Origin: Mesorhizobium jarvisii
GTDB taxonomy: Bacteria; Pseudomonadota; Alphaproteobacteria; Rhizobiales; Rhizobiaceae
Length of the DNA stretch: 64,000 nt
Assembly: GCF_003601985.1 (NCBI RefSeq)
Contig: NZ_QZXA01000001.1
Coordinates: 558,001-622,000, forward strand
Direction: 5' to 3'
Of this stretch, positions 15,565 through 23,962 are shown in pieces. The notes below the pieces were generated by a model, which was not told where the DNA came from, searched no databases, and was given only the letters and a program-made list of their open reading frames with translations. The position numbers and the translations under genes are program-made. Within the stretch, counting starts at the first letter, position 1, and each line of letters begins with the position of its first letter.

Positions 15565-17985
15565 CTACGAGCGCAGCCGCTTGCCTTCGGGGTCGAATGG
15601 CGGATGCGGCAGCAGGATCGCCTCATGCGGCCTTCCCAGTATAGCGACCGAGACCTTGTCGCCGGCCCTGGCGGAGCCTGCCTTGACATAGCCGAGCGCC
15701 AGCGACTGCTCGACGAAATAACCGTAGGCGCCTGAGGAGACCTGGCCAATCGGCGTGCCGTCGGCGAGGAAGATCGGCTCGCCTCCGGTCGCGTCGGCAT
15801 CTCGGGCGTCGATCGACAGCATGATCAGTTCGTCGCGTGCCGGCTTTCCGGCAATGGCGGCATAGGCATCGCGATTGAGGAACGCGCCCTTGTCCATTTT
15901 GACAAGGCGATCGAACTTGACCTCCTGCGGCCAATATTCGGGCGAGTATTCGCGGCTCCAGCTGCCATAACCTTTTTCGACGCGCAGCGACATCAGCGCG
16001 CGCGATCCGACCGGTCCGGCCCCGACTTCGTTGCCGGCCTTGAGCAGCGCGTCGTAAAGCTCGACCTGGTCGGCGGCCTTGCAATGCAGTTCCCAGCCAA
16101 GGTCGCCGGTGAAGGACACCCTGAGCGCCACCACATCGATGCCGGCGACGGTGATCCGGCGCGACTCCATGAAGGGGAATGCCTCGTTCGACAGATCCTC
16201 ATTGGTCAAGCGCTGCAGCAGGTCACGCGAACTCGGTCCCGCCACGTTGAAGCCGCAAAGGTCCTCGGTGCGCGAGCGGAAGGTCGTGCCCTGCGGCAAC
16301 GGGACGGCCTTGAAGAACCTTTGATGGAAGCGCTCGGCCATGCCGGAACCGATGACCATGAATTCGTCTTCCGCGAGCCTGGTCACGGTGAAGTCGCCGG
16401 CAATGCCGCCGCGCTTGCCGATCAGCGGTGTGAGGCAGGAACGGCCTAGCCTTGTCGGCATGCGGTTGGCGAACAGCGCATTGAGCCAGGACTCGGAGCC
16501 GGGACCCTTGACCTCGTATTTGGCGAAGTTGGAGATGTCGATGATGCCAGCGCGTTCGCGCAGCATGCGCGCCTCGCGACCCACCGGTCCCCACCAGTTC
16601 TGCCGGGTGAAGCCAATCGTCTCCTCGCGCGGCTCGCCCTCGGCGGCGAACCACAGCGGGTGCTCCCAGCCGAAATTGAGGCCGAAAACAGCGTTCATCG
16701 TTTTTTGCCTGTCGTAGGCAGGCCGGGTTCGCACGGGCCGTCCGGCGGTGCGTTCCTCGTTGGGGAAATGGATCTTGAAGCGATGGCTATACTGATCCTC
16801 GACGCGGGCCTTGGTGAAGGACTTCCCGGCCCACTGACCGAAGCGCGCCATGTCCCAGGCGAACATGTCGAGCGAAGGCTCACCCTCGATCATCCACTCG
16901 GCTGCCAGCTTGCCCATGCCGCCCGACTGCGAGAAGCCGGGAATGATGCCGTTGCAGCAGAAATAATTGTTGAGTTCGGGCACCGGTCCGAACAGGACAG
17001 CGCTGTCCGGCGACCAAATCATGGGTCCGTTGATCACCTTTTTGACGCCGGCAGTGCCGACCGCCGGGACGCGCGCGATCGCGCGCAGCATGTTCTCTTC
17101 GATACGGTCGAGATCGTCGGGAAACAGTTCGTGGCCGAAATCCAGTGGCGTTCCGTCCTCGGCCCAGAACTTCATCTTGCGCTCGTAGGCGCCGATGAGC
17201 AGTCCCAGCCCTTCCTGGCGCAGATAGTACTCGCCGTCGCGATCGGCGACCGAAGGCAAGCGGCGGCCCATGGCGGCGATTTCCGGGATGGTCTCGGTGA
17301 CGAAATACTGGTGCTCTGTCGGGATCAGCGGCAGCTGCAGGCCAGCCATCGCGGCGACCTCCCTGCCCCACAGGCCGGCGGCATTGACCACCCATTGCGT
17401 GTGGATGTCGCCCTTCGGCGTGCGCACGATCCAGCTGCCGTCGGATTGCGCCTCAGTGGCGGTGACCGGCGTGAAGCGATGGATCTCGGCGCCGCGCTGG
17501 CGCGCGCCGGCGGCGTATGCAGCGGTGACGCCGGACGGATCGACATTGCCGCCTTCCGGCTCGTACATGATGCAGCGTATGCCGTCGAAATCCACCAGCG
17601 GGTGCAGGCGCTCCGCCTCGTCACGCGCGACTTCGTAGAAATTCATCTTGTAGCGCCGCGCCTTGGCTTCCTGCAGCCTTAGCTGGTGCTCGCGCGCTTC
17701 GGTCTGGGCGAGGTAGAGCGAGCCCGGCTGGAAGATGCCGCAGCCCTGGCCGGTCTCGGCTTCCAGTTCCTTGTAGAGCGCCATGGTGTAGTGCTGGAGG
17801 CGGCTGATGTTGGTGGAATCATGCAGGCCGTGAATGTTGGCCGCCGCGTGCCAGGTCGAGCCGGAGGTCAGTTCGCTGCGCTCCAGAAGGACGACATCCG
17901 TCCAGCCGAACTTGGCAAGGTGATAGAGGATCGAGCAGCCGATCAGACCACCGCCGATGACGACGGCTTGTGCATGAGTACGCAT
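15565..17985 (-). CDS. Dimethylglycine/sarcosine dehydrogenase-like flavoprotein with GcvT domain
   Basis: An 806-residue two-domain enzyme. Residues 1 to about 380 form a DAO-type FAD domain (VIGGGLIGCSILYHLAKFGW, then an Asn-free ERSELTSGSTWHAA in which His is the usual site of covalent FAD attachment). Residues from about 430 onward are a GcvT-like tetrahydrofolate domain (GIIDISNFAKYEVKGPGSES, GDLGWELHC, ADGTPIGQVSSGAYG). Such enzymes oxidise an N-methyl group and pass the one-carbon unit to THF. It lies between a family-5 binding protein gene and the SMP-30 gene on the same strand, so it probably oxidises a compound caught by that receptor. Confidence 0.9.
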   Translation of the reverse strand: MRTHAQAVVIGGGLIGCSILYHLAKFGWTDVVLLERSELTSGSTWHAAANIHGLHDSTNISRLQHYTMALYKELEAETGQGCGIFQPGSLYLAQTEAREHQLRLQEAKARRYKMNFYEVARDEAERLHPLVDFDGIRCIMYEPEGGNVDPSGVTAAYAAGARQRGAEIHRFTPVTATEAQSDGSWIVRTPKGDIHTQWVVNAAGLWGREVAAMAGLQLPLIPTEHQYFVTETIPEIAAMGRRLPSVADRDGEYYLRQEGLGLLIGAYERKMKFWAEDGTPLDFGHELFPDDLDRIEENMLRAIARVPAVGTAGVKKVINGPMIWSPDSAVLFGPVPELNNYFCCNGIIPGFSQSGGMGKLAAEWMIEGEPSLDMFAWDMARFGQWAGKSFTKARVEDQYSHRFKIHFPNEERTAGRPVRTRPAYDRQKTMNAVFGLNFGWEHPLWFAAEGEPREETIGFTRQNWWGPVGREARMLRERAGIIDISNFAKYEVKGPGSESWLNALFANRMPTRLGRSCLTPLIGKRGGIAGDFTVTRLAEDEFMVIGSGMAERFHQRFFKAVPLPQGTTFRSRTEDLCGFNVAGPSSRDLLQRLTNEDLSNEAFPFMESRRITVAGIDVVALRVSFTGDLGWELHCKAADQVELYDALLKAGNEVGAGPVGSRALMSLRVEKGYGSWSREYSPEYWPQEVKFDRLVKMDKGAFLNRDAYAAIAGKPARDELIMLSIDARDADATGGEPIFLADGTPIGQVSSGAYGYFVEQSLALGYVKAGSARAGDKVSVAILGRPHEAILLPHPPFDPEGKRLRS

Positions 17986-18109
17986 GTTTCTTCCCTTTGT
18001 TCGGCGACTTTATCTTGGCGTTTGATTTAGCTGATGGGTCAATCGCAGTCGCCCGGCGAGGTCAGGGGCGCAACATGCGCCCCTGAGATATTTGCTGTGA
18101 CGGCCCGGC

Positions 18110-19765
18110 CTAGGCCTTGTCGAGCCAGACCTTATCCAGCTGCAGTTCGAATGTCTGATGCATGCCGAGATTTTTCACATAGGTCGCATGGTGCCGGTAG
18201 AGCGAACGCCAGAACGCCTGGATGAGGATGCCGGAATCCTGCAGAATTAACTCGACGTCCTTCATCAGTTCCTTGCGCTTGTCGACGTCCGCCACGGCGA
18301 GCGCCGCATTGAGCTTCTTGTCGAATTCCGGATTGGCGTAGCCCGACTCGTTCCAGGCCTCACCGCTGCGGTAGGCGATCGCCAGCACCTGGACGCCGAG
18401 CGGCCGCATGCCCCAGTCGGTGGTCGACCACGGGTATTTCGTCCAGTCGTTCCAGAAGGAGGCTCCCGGAATGACGGTGCGCTTGACCTTGAAACCGGCC
18501 TCGCGCATCTGCGCGGCGACGACGTCGGCAGGGTCTTTGACATAGTCCGAATCGTAGGAGATGAGCTCGAATTCATGATCCATCTGACCGGCCTCGGTCA
18601 TCAGCGCCTTGGCCTTGGCAATGTCGCGCGGCACTTTGGGCAATTCATAATATTCCGGATGGATCGGGCAGACATGGTGGTTTTCCGCGACCTGTCCGAG
18701 GCCGCTGTAGCCGAGCTTCAGCACGGTTTCGTTGTCGACCGCGAGCTGGATGGCGTTGCGCACGCGTTTGTCGTCATAGGGCTTGTTGGTCACGTTGGTG
18801 CGCAGCACGATGGTGCCGGCGGTGACGACCGCCTCCTTGACCAGGCCCATGCTGTCGTAGAGATCGACGGTGCCGCCGACGGTCTGGTAGTTGCAGTCGA
18901 TCTCGCCGGCCTCGAAGGCGCTAGCGATGGCGGGGTTGGAGGCGTCCGATCCGTAATCGGTCCAATCGACGCCGTCGAGATAAGGTTCGCCGCCGAACCA
19001 GGTGAAGTCCTTGCGCCGCCGCACCGAGGCCGACTCGCCGACCTTGTACGAGATCAGCTCATAGGGACCGGTGCCGGGCGTCTTGAGCATGTCCGCGCCG
19101 TTCTTGTCGAAGTCGCGATGGACGATGACAGCCGGATAGTCGGAAAAGCCTGGAATGATGGTGACGTCGGACTGATGGCATTTCAGTTTCACCGTGTGGT
19201 CGTCGACCTTGGTGATGGCGCCCGCGGCGGCTTTCTTGGTGGCGGGATCGATCAGGGAGCCCATGCGGCCGGCCATCGAATTGCCTTCGGCCGCCTTGTC
19301 GCACCAGCGCTCGATGTTGTGGACGATGTCGTCGGCGTTGAAGTCGTCGCCGTTCGACCACTTCACGCCCTTGCGCAGATGCAGCGTGTATTCCGTGGCG
19401 TCGTCGCTCACCTCCCAGCTCTCGACCAGATGGCCCTCGAAGGTGAAGTCGGTGGTGTAGCGGATCATGTAGTCGTTGCACTGGCGCATGACGTTGGCGA
19501 TCTCTGACCAGTCCCAGGAGCGCGGATCCTTCATGTCCTTGATGATCATCTGCATCTTGAGGATGCCGCCCTTCTTGCCGGGCACGATCGCCGCGGCCTT
19601 GGCCGGGGCGATGCCGGCCATCGAATAGGCGAATGCCGTGGAGGCGCCCATCGCGCTTGCCATGGCCAGGAATTCGCGGCGATCCATCCTGCCGCTTTTG
19701 ACTTCGGCTGCGTAGCTTTCGATGACCGCCGGGACGCGATCACCGTTGCTCTTGAACATTGTCAT
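18110..19765 (-). CDS. ABC transporter substrate-binding protein, family 5
   Basis: A 551-residue periplasmic receptor of the peptide/opine/nickel family. It starts at ATG 19765 after GGAGAACAACG. The Tat-type signal has [20 protein letters not shown] and an APAKAA cleavage region near residue 55, so it is exported folded. The mature part holds [20 protein letters not shown] and [20 protein letters not shown], the diagnostic SBP_bac_5 stretch. No DppB/C permease or DppD/F ATPase genes are adjacent, so the receptor must borrow or share a transporter. Expression is probably controlled by the elements at 19819-19848 and 19888-19923. Confidence 0.92.
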   Translation of the reverse strand: MTMFKSNGDRVPAVIESYAAEVKSGRMDRREFLAMASAMGASTAFAYSMAGIAPAKAAAIVPGKKGGILKMQMIIKDMKDPRSWDWSEIANVMRQCNDYMIRYTTDFTFEGHLVESWEVSDDATEYTLHLRKGVKWSNGDDFNADDIVHNIERWCDKAAEGNSMAGRMGSLIDPATKKAAAGAITKVDDHTVKLKCHQSDVTIIPGFSDYPAVIVHRDFDKNGADMLKTPGTGPYELISYKVGESASVRRRKDFTWFGGEPYLDGVDWTDYGSDASNPAIASAFEAGEIDCNYQTVGGTVDLYDSMGLVKEAVVTAGTIVLRTNVTNKPYDDKRVRNAIQLAVDNETVLKLGYSGLGQVAENHHVCPIHPEYYELPKVPRDIAKAKALMTEAGQMDHEFELISYDSDYVKDPADVVAAQMREAGFKVKRTVIPGASFWNDWTKYPWSTTDWGMRPLGVQVLAIAYRSGEAWNESGYANPEFDKKLNAALAVADVDKRKELMKDVELILQDSGILIQAFWRSLYRHHATYVKNLGMHQTFELQLDKVWLDKA

Positions 19766-19818
19766 CGTTGTTCTCCGGTTCAGGGCTTTCCGCCCGTTAC
19801 ATTCCCCTTGCGACAGAC

Positions 19819-19848
19819 ATGTTAGGGGCGATGCAAAAATCCCGGAAG
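19819..19848 (-). promoter_or_regulatory. Putative promoter of the family-5 binding protein operon
   Basis: Reading on the minus strand, CTTCCG is followed after 18 bases by TAACAT, a weak sigma-70-like pair. The surroundings (TTTTTGCATCGCCCCTAA) resemble the same part of the RidA promoter (TTTTGCACGCTCCCTA). The poor -35 box fits an activator-dependent promoter. Confidence 0.4.
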
Positions 19849-19887
19849 GGCTCAAGCCCCGAAGAACCGCCAAAACCCGGTTCTAAA

Positions 19888-19923
19888 GGCCTAAAAAAAC
19901 GATGCCATTGGCGTGTCAATTTT
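19888..19923 (-). promoter_or_regulatory. Shared 36-bp upstream element, copy 1 (candidate LysR site)
   Basis: This element begins 39 bases upstream of the -35 box of the binding-protein operon. It matches 30 of 36 positions, without gaps, with 39595-39630 upstream of the RidA operon. On the minus strand it contains ATTGACACGCCAAT, an ATTG-N6-CAAT dyad of the T-N11-A kind bound by LysR proteins, then an A/T tract ending in GGCC. It lies next to the 3' end of a lysR gene. Confidence 0.65.
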
Positions 19924-19959
19924 TTGAGCGCGAGCTTGCCGGCCGCTCGCGGATGGCTT

Positions 19960-20862
19960 TCAGGCGCCGTCTTCGCGGGCTCGCGAGAGGATCCATTCGC
20001 GCACGATGCGCGCGATGTTGCCTTTCGAGAGCTGGCTCTCGGTGAGGTAGTAATTCCAGGGGCTCGGCGGCCGAACCGGAAAGGGTTCGACGAGCAGCCC
20101 GCGACGCAGATAGGCGTGGGCAAGCGACCGCTGGGTGGCCACCAGTCCGGCTCCCATGGCGGCGAGTTCGAGCGCGATGTTGGAGGCGTTCGTCGACAGG
20201 CCCTTGTCGTGGTCGTCCATGTCGAGGCCAAGCGCCGTGGTGACCACCTGCCAGTATTCCTGGCGGCCGTGCACGAAAATCCAGTCCACCTTGAGAATGT
20301 CGCGCGGCGTCTTCAGCGCGTCTTCGCCATCCAGCAGCGCCGGGGCGCACAGCAGCAACAACTCGTCGTTCCAAAGCGGTATGCCCGCGGGCGGGCGGTC
20401 GTCGAAACGCCGCGTTGAAATGGTGATGTCGGCGATCTGTTCGCTCATATCCTCCCAGATCGTACCGTGCAGCACGATCTCGATCTCGGGATGCTTCTTG
20501 CGAAACGCGGCCATGCAACCCGCCAGCCAGTTCTCCGCCAGGCTCATCGGGCAGGAGACGACCACGGTGCGGTTGCGCGAAGAGGTCACGATCGCCTCCG
20601 TCGCCTGATCGATCTGATCGAGGGCCTGGCGCAAGGTCGGCAGGAACGCCTCGCCCATTTCGGTGAGCTTGAGGCTGCGCGGATAGCGGATGAACAATTG
20701 CCGTCCGATGTAATGTTCGAGCGCGCGGACATGCGTGCTGACAGCGGCTTGCGTGTATCCGAGTTCGTTGGCGGCGGCGGTGAAGGAGAGATGCCGGGCC
20801 GAACTCTCAAAGGACCTGATATAGTTCAACGGGGGTGGCGGCTTCATCGCTAACTCCTGCAA
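19960..20862 (-). CDS. LysR family transcriptional regulator (GcvA-like)
   Basis: A 300-residue activator-type protein. The helix-turn-helix covers residues about 15-75 (NYIRSFESSARHLSFTAAAN, then ELGYTQAAVSTHVRALE), followed by the periplasmic-binding-like effector domain. The opening PLNYIRSFE, the ISTRRFDDRPPAG segment and a length near 300 are typical of the GcvA branch, which often controls amino-acid or one-carbon genes. It lies between the binding-protein operon and the divergent nine-gene sox operon. It is the nearest candidate ligand of the shared element at 19888-19923 and 39595-39630. Confidence 0.92.
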   Translation of the reverse strand: MQELAMKPPPPLNYIRSFESSARHLSFTAAANELGYTQAAVSTHVRALEHYIGRQLFIRYPRSLKLTEMGEAFLPTLRQALDQIDQATEAIVTSSRNRTVVVSCPMSLAENWLAGCMAAFRKKHPEIEIVLHGTIWEDMSEQIADITISTRRFDDRPPAGIPLWNDELLLLCAPALLDGEDALKTPRDILKVDWIFVHGRQEYWQVVTTALGLDMDDHDKGLSTNASNIALELAAMGAGLVATQRSLAHAYLRRGLLVEPFPVRPPSPWNYYLTESQLSKGNIARIVREWILSRAREDGA

Positions 20863-21010
20863 GACGCAAGGGGATAGCTATCCCACAGACGGGCCGGCGT
20901 TCAATCGCGCCTGGTCGCAAGACGTGAATTTTTTTGGCCAATGCCGCCGAACTAATTGCGTGAAAGCACGATGAACCCAAATTAATGATGTCGTGACGCA
21001 GAGGGGAGTA

Positions 21011-22429
21011 ATGCCAGTGGCTGTGCCGTCGCATCGGCGTGAAGGGCCTGACGCGTGTACCAGCGTTGCCGTTCGCCTGGCCGACTTCGTGTTGCGGCGG
21101 CCGGCAGATGTGTTCCCTGTCCTGGAACGGGCGCGATATCTTCTGCTCGACACGCTCGGAATCGCCATTGCGGCTGGTCCTATGGAAGCCGGGCGGATCG
21201 CCCGCGACACCGCCACCCTTCTCTACGGCTCGGCCGATCCGCTGCATTCGGCGCGCATGCTTTTCGACGGCCGCCGCGCCAGCATCGCCGGAGCCGCTTA
21301 TGCGGCCGCAACGCAGATCGACAATCTCGACGGCCACGACGGCTACAGCCCGACCAAGGGGCATATCGGCGTCGCCGTCGTGCCGGCGCTGGCAGCGCTT
21401 GCCGAGGCGCTCCCCGACCTCAGCGGCCCGGAAGCGCTGGCCTCCCTGGTCGTCGGCTACGAAGTCGCCGGCCGGGCAGGTATCTCGCTGCATGCAACCG
21501 TGTCCGACTACCACACGTCGGGCGCCTGGAACGCGCTGGGCGTGGTTGCGATGGCGGCCAGGTTGCGGCGGCTCGGCGACGATCAGCTGCGCCAGGCGCT
21601 TGGCATCGCCGAATATCACGGCCCACGTAGCCAGATGATGCGCGAGATCGCGAACCCGACGATGCTGCATGACGGCTCGGGTATCGGCACTTTGATCGGC
21701 CTGTCCGCGGCCGTGCTCGCCGAACGCGGCTTTACCGGCGCCCCGGCGATCACGATCGAGGAGCCCGAAGTCGCGACGCATTGGCAGGATCTCGGCGCCT
21801 TTTGGCAGGTGCTGCACCAGTATGTGAAGCCGTACCCGATCTGCCGTTGGGCGCATGCCGCAATCGACGCGACGCGCGGGCTCTGCCATGCGCATCATCT
21901 CGGGCCCTCCGACATCAGCCACGTCGAGGTGAACAGCTTCCACTACGCCGCAACACTGTTCGACGGCATGCCGGACACGACCTCCAAGGCGCAGTACAGC
22001 CTGCGCTTCGCCGTCGCGACCTTTATTGTCCATGGCCGCATCGGACTGGAACATATTTCAGGCAGCGGGCTTGGGGATGCCGCCGTCGCCGACATGCTGG
22101 ATCGTATCAGCGTATCGGAATCTGCGCGCCACAGCGCCCGCTTCCCGGCAGGCCGCTGGGCCGATGTGACGATCACGACCCGCGATGCGCGCGTGCTCGC
22201 TTCCGGCGACGTTCACGCGCGCGGTGGACCAGAGGCGCCTCTGACAGAGGCTGAAATCGAGGCCAAGTACATGGACTACGCGACGCCGGTGCTGGGACAG
22301 GGCCGCGCCAGCGCGATCCGGGACGCAGTCCTGTCTCTTGCGGATCATGAAAGCCGTTTTTCCGATCTTTCGGTATTGATCTACGATCCGCCATTGATCA
22401 GTACGCTTCTCCAGCGGCCAGCGTGGTAG
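21011..22429 (+). CDS. MmgE/PrpD family protein
   Basis: A 472-residue protein from ATG 21011, behind the strong ribosome-binding site GAGGGGAG. The all-helical MmgE/PrpD domain contains ARYLLLDTLGIAIAAG, DNLDGHDGYSPTKGHIG, YHTSGAWNALGVVAMAARL and VKPYPICRWAHAAIDA. The family includes 2-methylcitrate dehydratase, cis-aconitate decarboxylase and iminodisuccinate epimerase. The sox context favours a dehydratase or epimerase acting on an N-substituted or branched acid rather than methylcitrate. It is the first gene of the operon and ends 5 bases before soxB. Confidence 0.9.
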   Translation: MPVAVPSHRREGPDACTSVAVRLADFVLRRPADVFPVLERARYLLLDTLGIAIAAGPMEAGRIARDTATLLYGSADPLHSARMLFDGRRASIAGAAYAAATQIDNLDGHDGYSPTKGHIGVAVVPALAALAEALPDLSGPEALASLVVGYEVAGRAGISLHATVSDYHTSGAWNALGVVAMAARLRRLGDDQLRQALGIAEYHGPRSQMMREIANPTMLHDGSGIGTLIGLSAAVLAERGFTGAPAITIEEPEVATHWQDLGAFWQVLHQYVKPYPICRWAHAAIDATRGLCHAHHLGPSDISHVEVNSFHYAATLFDGMPDTTSKAQYSLRFAVATFIVHGRIGLEHISGSGLGDAAVADMLDRISVSESARHSARFPAGRWADVTITTRDARVLASGDVHARGGPEAPLTEAEIEAKYMDYATPVLGQGRASAIRDAVLSLADHESRFSDLSVLIYDPPLISTLLQRPAW

Positions 22430-22434
22430 GCTAG

Positions 22435-23676
22435 ATGCCGCTCAGACTTTTGAAATACGGTCTCAGCAGGACCTATCCGGTCAGCGGCGACATCCCCGCG
22501 ACGCCGGACCTCAAGCCATCCTACGATGTCGTCATCGTCGGCGGCGGCGGCCACGGATTGTCGTGCGCGCATCACCTGTCGAAATATCACGGCATAAGCA
22601 GCGTCGCCGTAATCGAGAAGGGTTACCTCGCGGGCGGCAACACCGCGCGCAACACGACCACCATCCGCTCGAACTACATCACGCCCGAGGGCATCGCCTT
22701 CTACAAGGAAGCCGTCGAACTTTTCGAGAATCTCTCGCAGGAACTCGACTTCAACGTCATGTTCTCGCAGCGCGGCCAGCTAACCCTTGCGCACACGGAA
22801 GCAACTCTTCGCAGCTTCCACGCACGCGCCGAGATGGGCAAGCATCTGGGCACACGGACCGAAGTGATCGACCAGAAGGCGGTTGAGGAACTCGTGCCGT
22901 CTCTCAACATGGACTATGGCGGCGCGCTCGAGATCCTTGGCGGACTCTGGCATGCCGACGGCGGCACCGCGCGGCACGACGCGGTGGCATGGGGCTATGC
23001 CGCCCAAGCGTCGCGACGCGGTGTCGAGATCCACCAGCGTACCGAAGTGGAAGGCTTCGAGGTTGTCGGCGATCAAGTCCGGGCCGTCAGGACCAACCGC
23101 GGCCGCATCGCCTGCGGTCAGGTGCTGATCGCGACCGGGGGGATGAATTACGACGTGGCGATGATGGCCGGCGTGGAGCTTCCGATCCGCTGCTATCCAC
23201 TGCAGGCGATGGTGACGCAGCCGCTGAAGCCTTGGCTGCACACGCTGGTTTCCTCCGTATCCCTGCACACCTATCTGGTGCAGTCCTCGCGCGGCGAGGT
23301 CGTCATCGGGGGCGGCTCCGATCCCTACCAGCTCTATTCCACGCGATCGACGCTCGACATGAAGGAGCACCTCTCCGAAGGCGCCGTCCACCTCTTTCCG
23401 TTCCTGCAAGGTGTGCGGCTGCTCCGGCAATGGGCAGGGGTCACCGACATGACGCCTGACTACAGCCCGATCATGGGTGCCAGCCCACTCGAAAATCTAT
23501 GGCTCGATTGCGGCTGGGGCACATGGGGCTTCAAGGCAACGCCGGTCGCCGGCAAGCGGATGGCGCAGGCCATCGCCACGGGCCGTGTGCCAGACATCCT
23601 GAAGCCATTCGCGCTTGAGCGCTTCGAGACATTCCGGCTGCTCAACGAAATGGGCGCTACGGCGGCCAGTCACTGA
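22435..23676 (+). CDS. soxB: Sarcosine oxidase-like beta subunit
   Basis: A 413-residue flavoprotein. An N-terminal FAD domain (VVIVGGGGHGLSCAHHLSKY, then EKGYLAGGNTARNTTTIRSN) and the GGTARHDAVAWGYA segment, whose His matches the covalent-FMN attachment region of heterotetrameric sarcosine oxidases, are present. The C-terminus has GWGTWGFKATPVAGKRMA. It oxidises the C-N bond of an N-methyl-type amino acid within the SoxABDG complex. Genes follow in the order B, D, A, G. True substrates of such homologues vary, and this one may not be sarcosine. Confidence 0.92.
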   Translation: MPLRLLKYGLSRTYPVSGDIPATPDLKPSYDVVIVGGGGHGLSCAHHLSKYHGISSVAVIEKGYLAGGNTARNTTTIRSNYITPEGIAFYKEAVELFENLSQELDFNVMFSQRGQLTLAHTEATLRSFHARAEMGKHLGTRTEVIDQKAVEELVPSLNMDYGGALEILGGLWHADGGTARHDAVAWGYAAQASRRGVEIHQRTEVEGFEVVGDQVRAVRTNRGRIACGQVLIATGGMNYDVAMMAGVELPIRCYPLQAMVTQPLKPWLHTLVSSVSLHTYLVQSSRGEVVIGGGSDPYQLYSTRSTLDMKEHLSEGAVHLFPFLQGVRLLRQWAGVTDMTPDYSPIMGASPLENLWLDCGWGTWGFKATPVAGKRMAQAIATGRVPDILKPFALERFETFRLLNEMGATAASH

Positions 23677-23695
23677 CCATGAAACGCCACTGACC

Positions 23696-23962
23696 ATGAA
23701 GATCCTGACCTGCCCGATGAACGGCCCGCGCAACATAGACGAGTTCCAATCTTTCGGACCCGTCCGCGCGGAGCCGGATCCGGATATGACCGCCGATGCC
23801 GACTGGTCGCGACACCTGTTCCGCGCCGAGAACCGCAGGGGTATGGTGGTTGAGTGGTGGCGGCATGTGCCGAGCAATTATTTTTTCCTGGCCGAGCGCG
23901 ACCTCGTCACCAACGAGATCATCCGCACTTTCGACGCTTCCGAACGTCGGGCCCAATCATGA
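23696..23962 (+). CDS. soxD: Sarcosine oxidase-like delta subunit with altered zinc site
   Basis: An 88-residue small subunit starting at ATG 23696. The family fold is evident (ILTCPMNGPRNIDEF, then VVEWWRHVPSNYFF and RDLVTNEI). In characterised heterotetrameric sarcosine oxidases the delta subunit binds zinc with three Cys and one His. Here Cys6 and His57 remain, but the partners stand as Asn9 (CPMN instead of CPxC) and Asn61 (HVPSN instead of HxxxC). Two of four ligands are therefore lost. It overlaps soxA by 4 bases (ATGA). It is expressed with soxB and soxA and probably still a structural subunit. Confidence 0.85.
   Translation: MKILTCPMNGPRNIDEFQSFGPVRAEPDPDMTADADWSRHLFRAENRRGMVVEWWRHVPSNYFFLAERDLVTNEIIRTFDASERRAQS

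Noticed and set aside
20904..20939. Possible third copy of the shared 36-bp element before the nine-gene sox operon
   Set aside because: Only the T tract plus GGCC half and a CGT nearby agree with the other two copies. The ATTG-N6-CAAT half is absent and the spacing to a promoter does not fit. Chance similarity of an A/T tract cannot be excluded.
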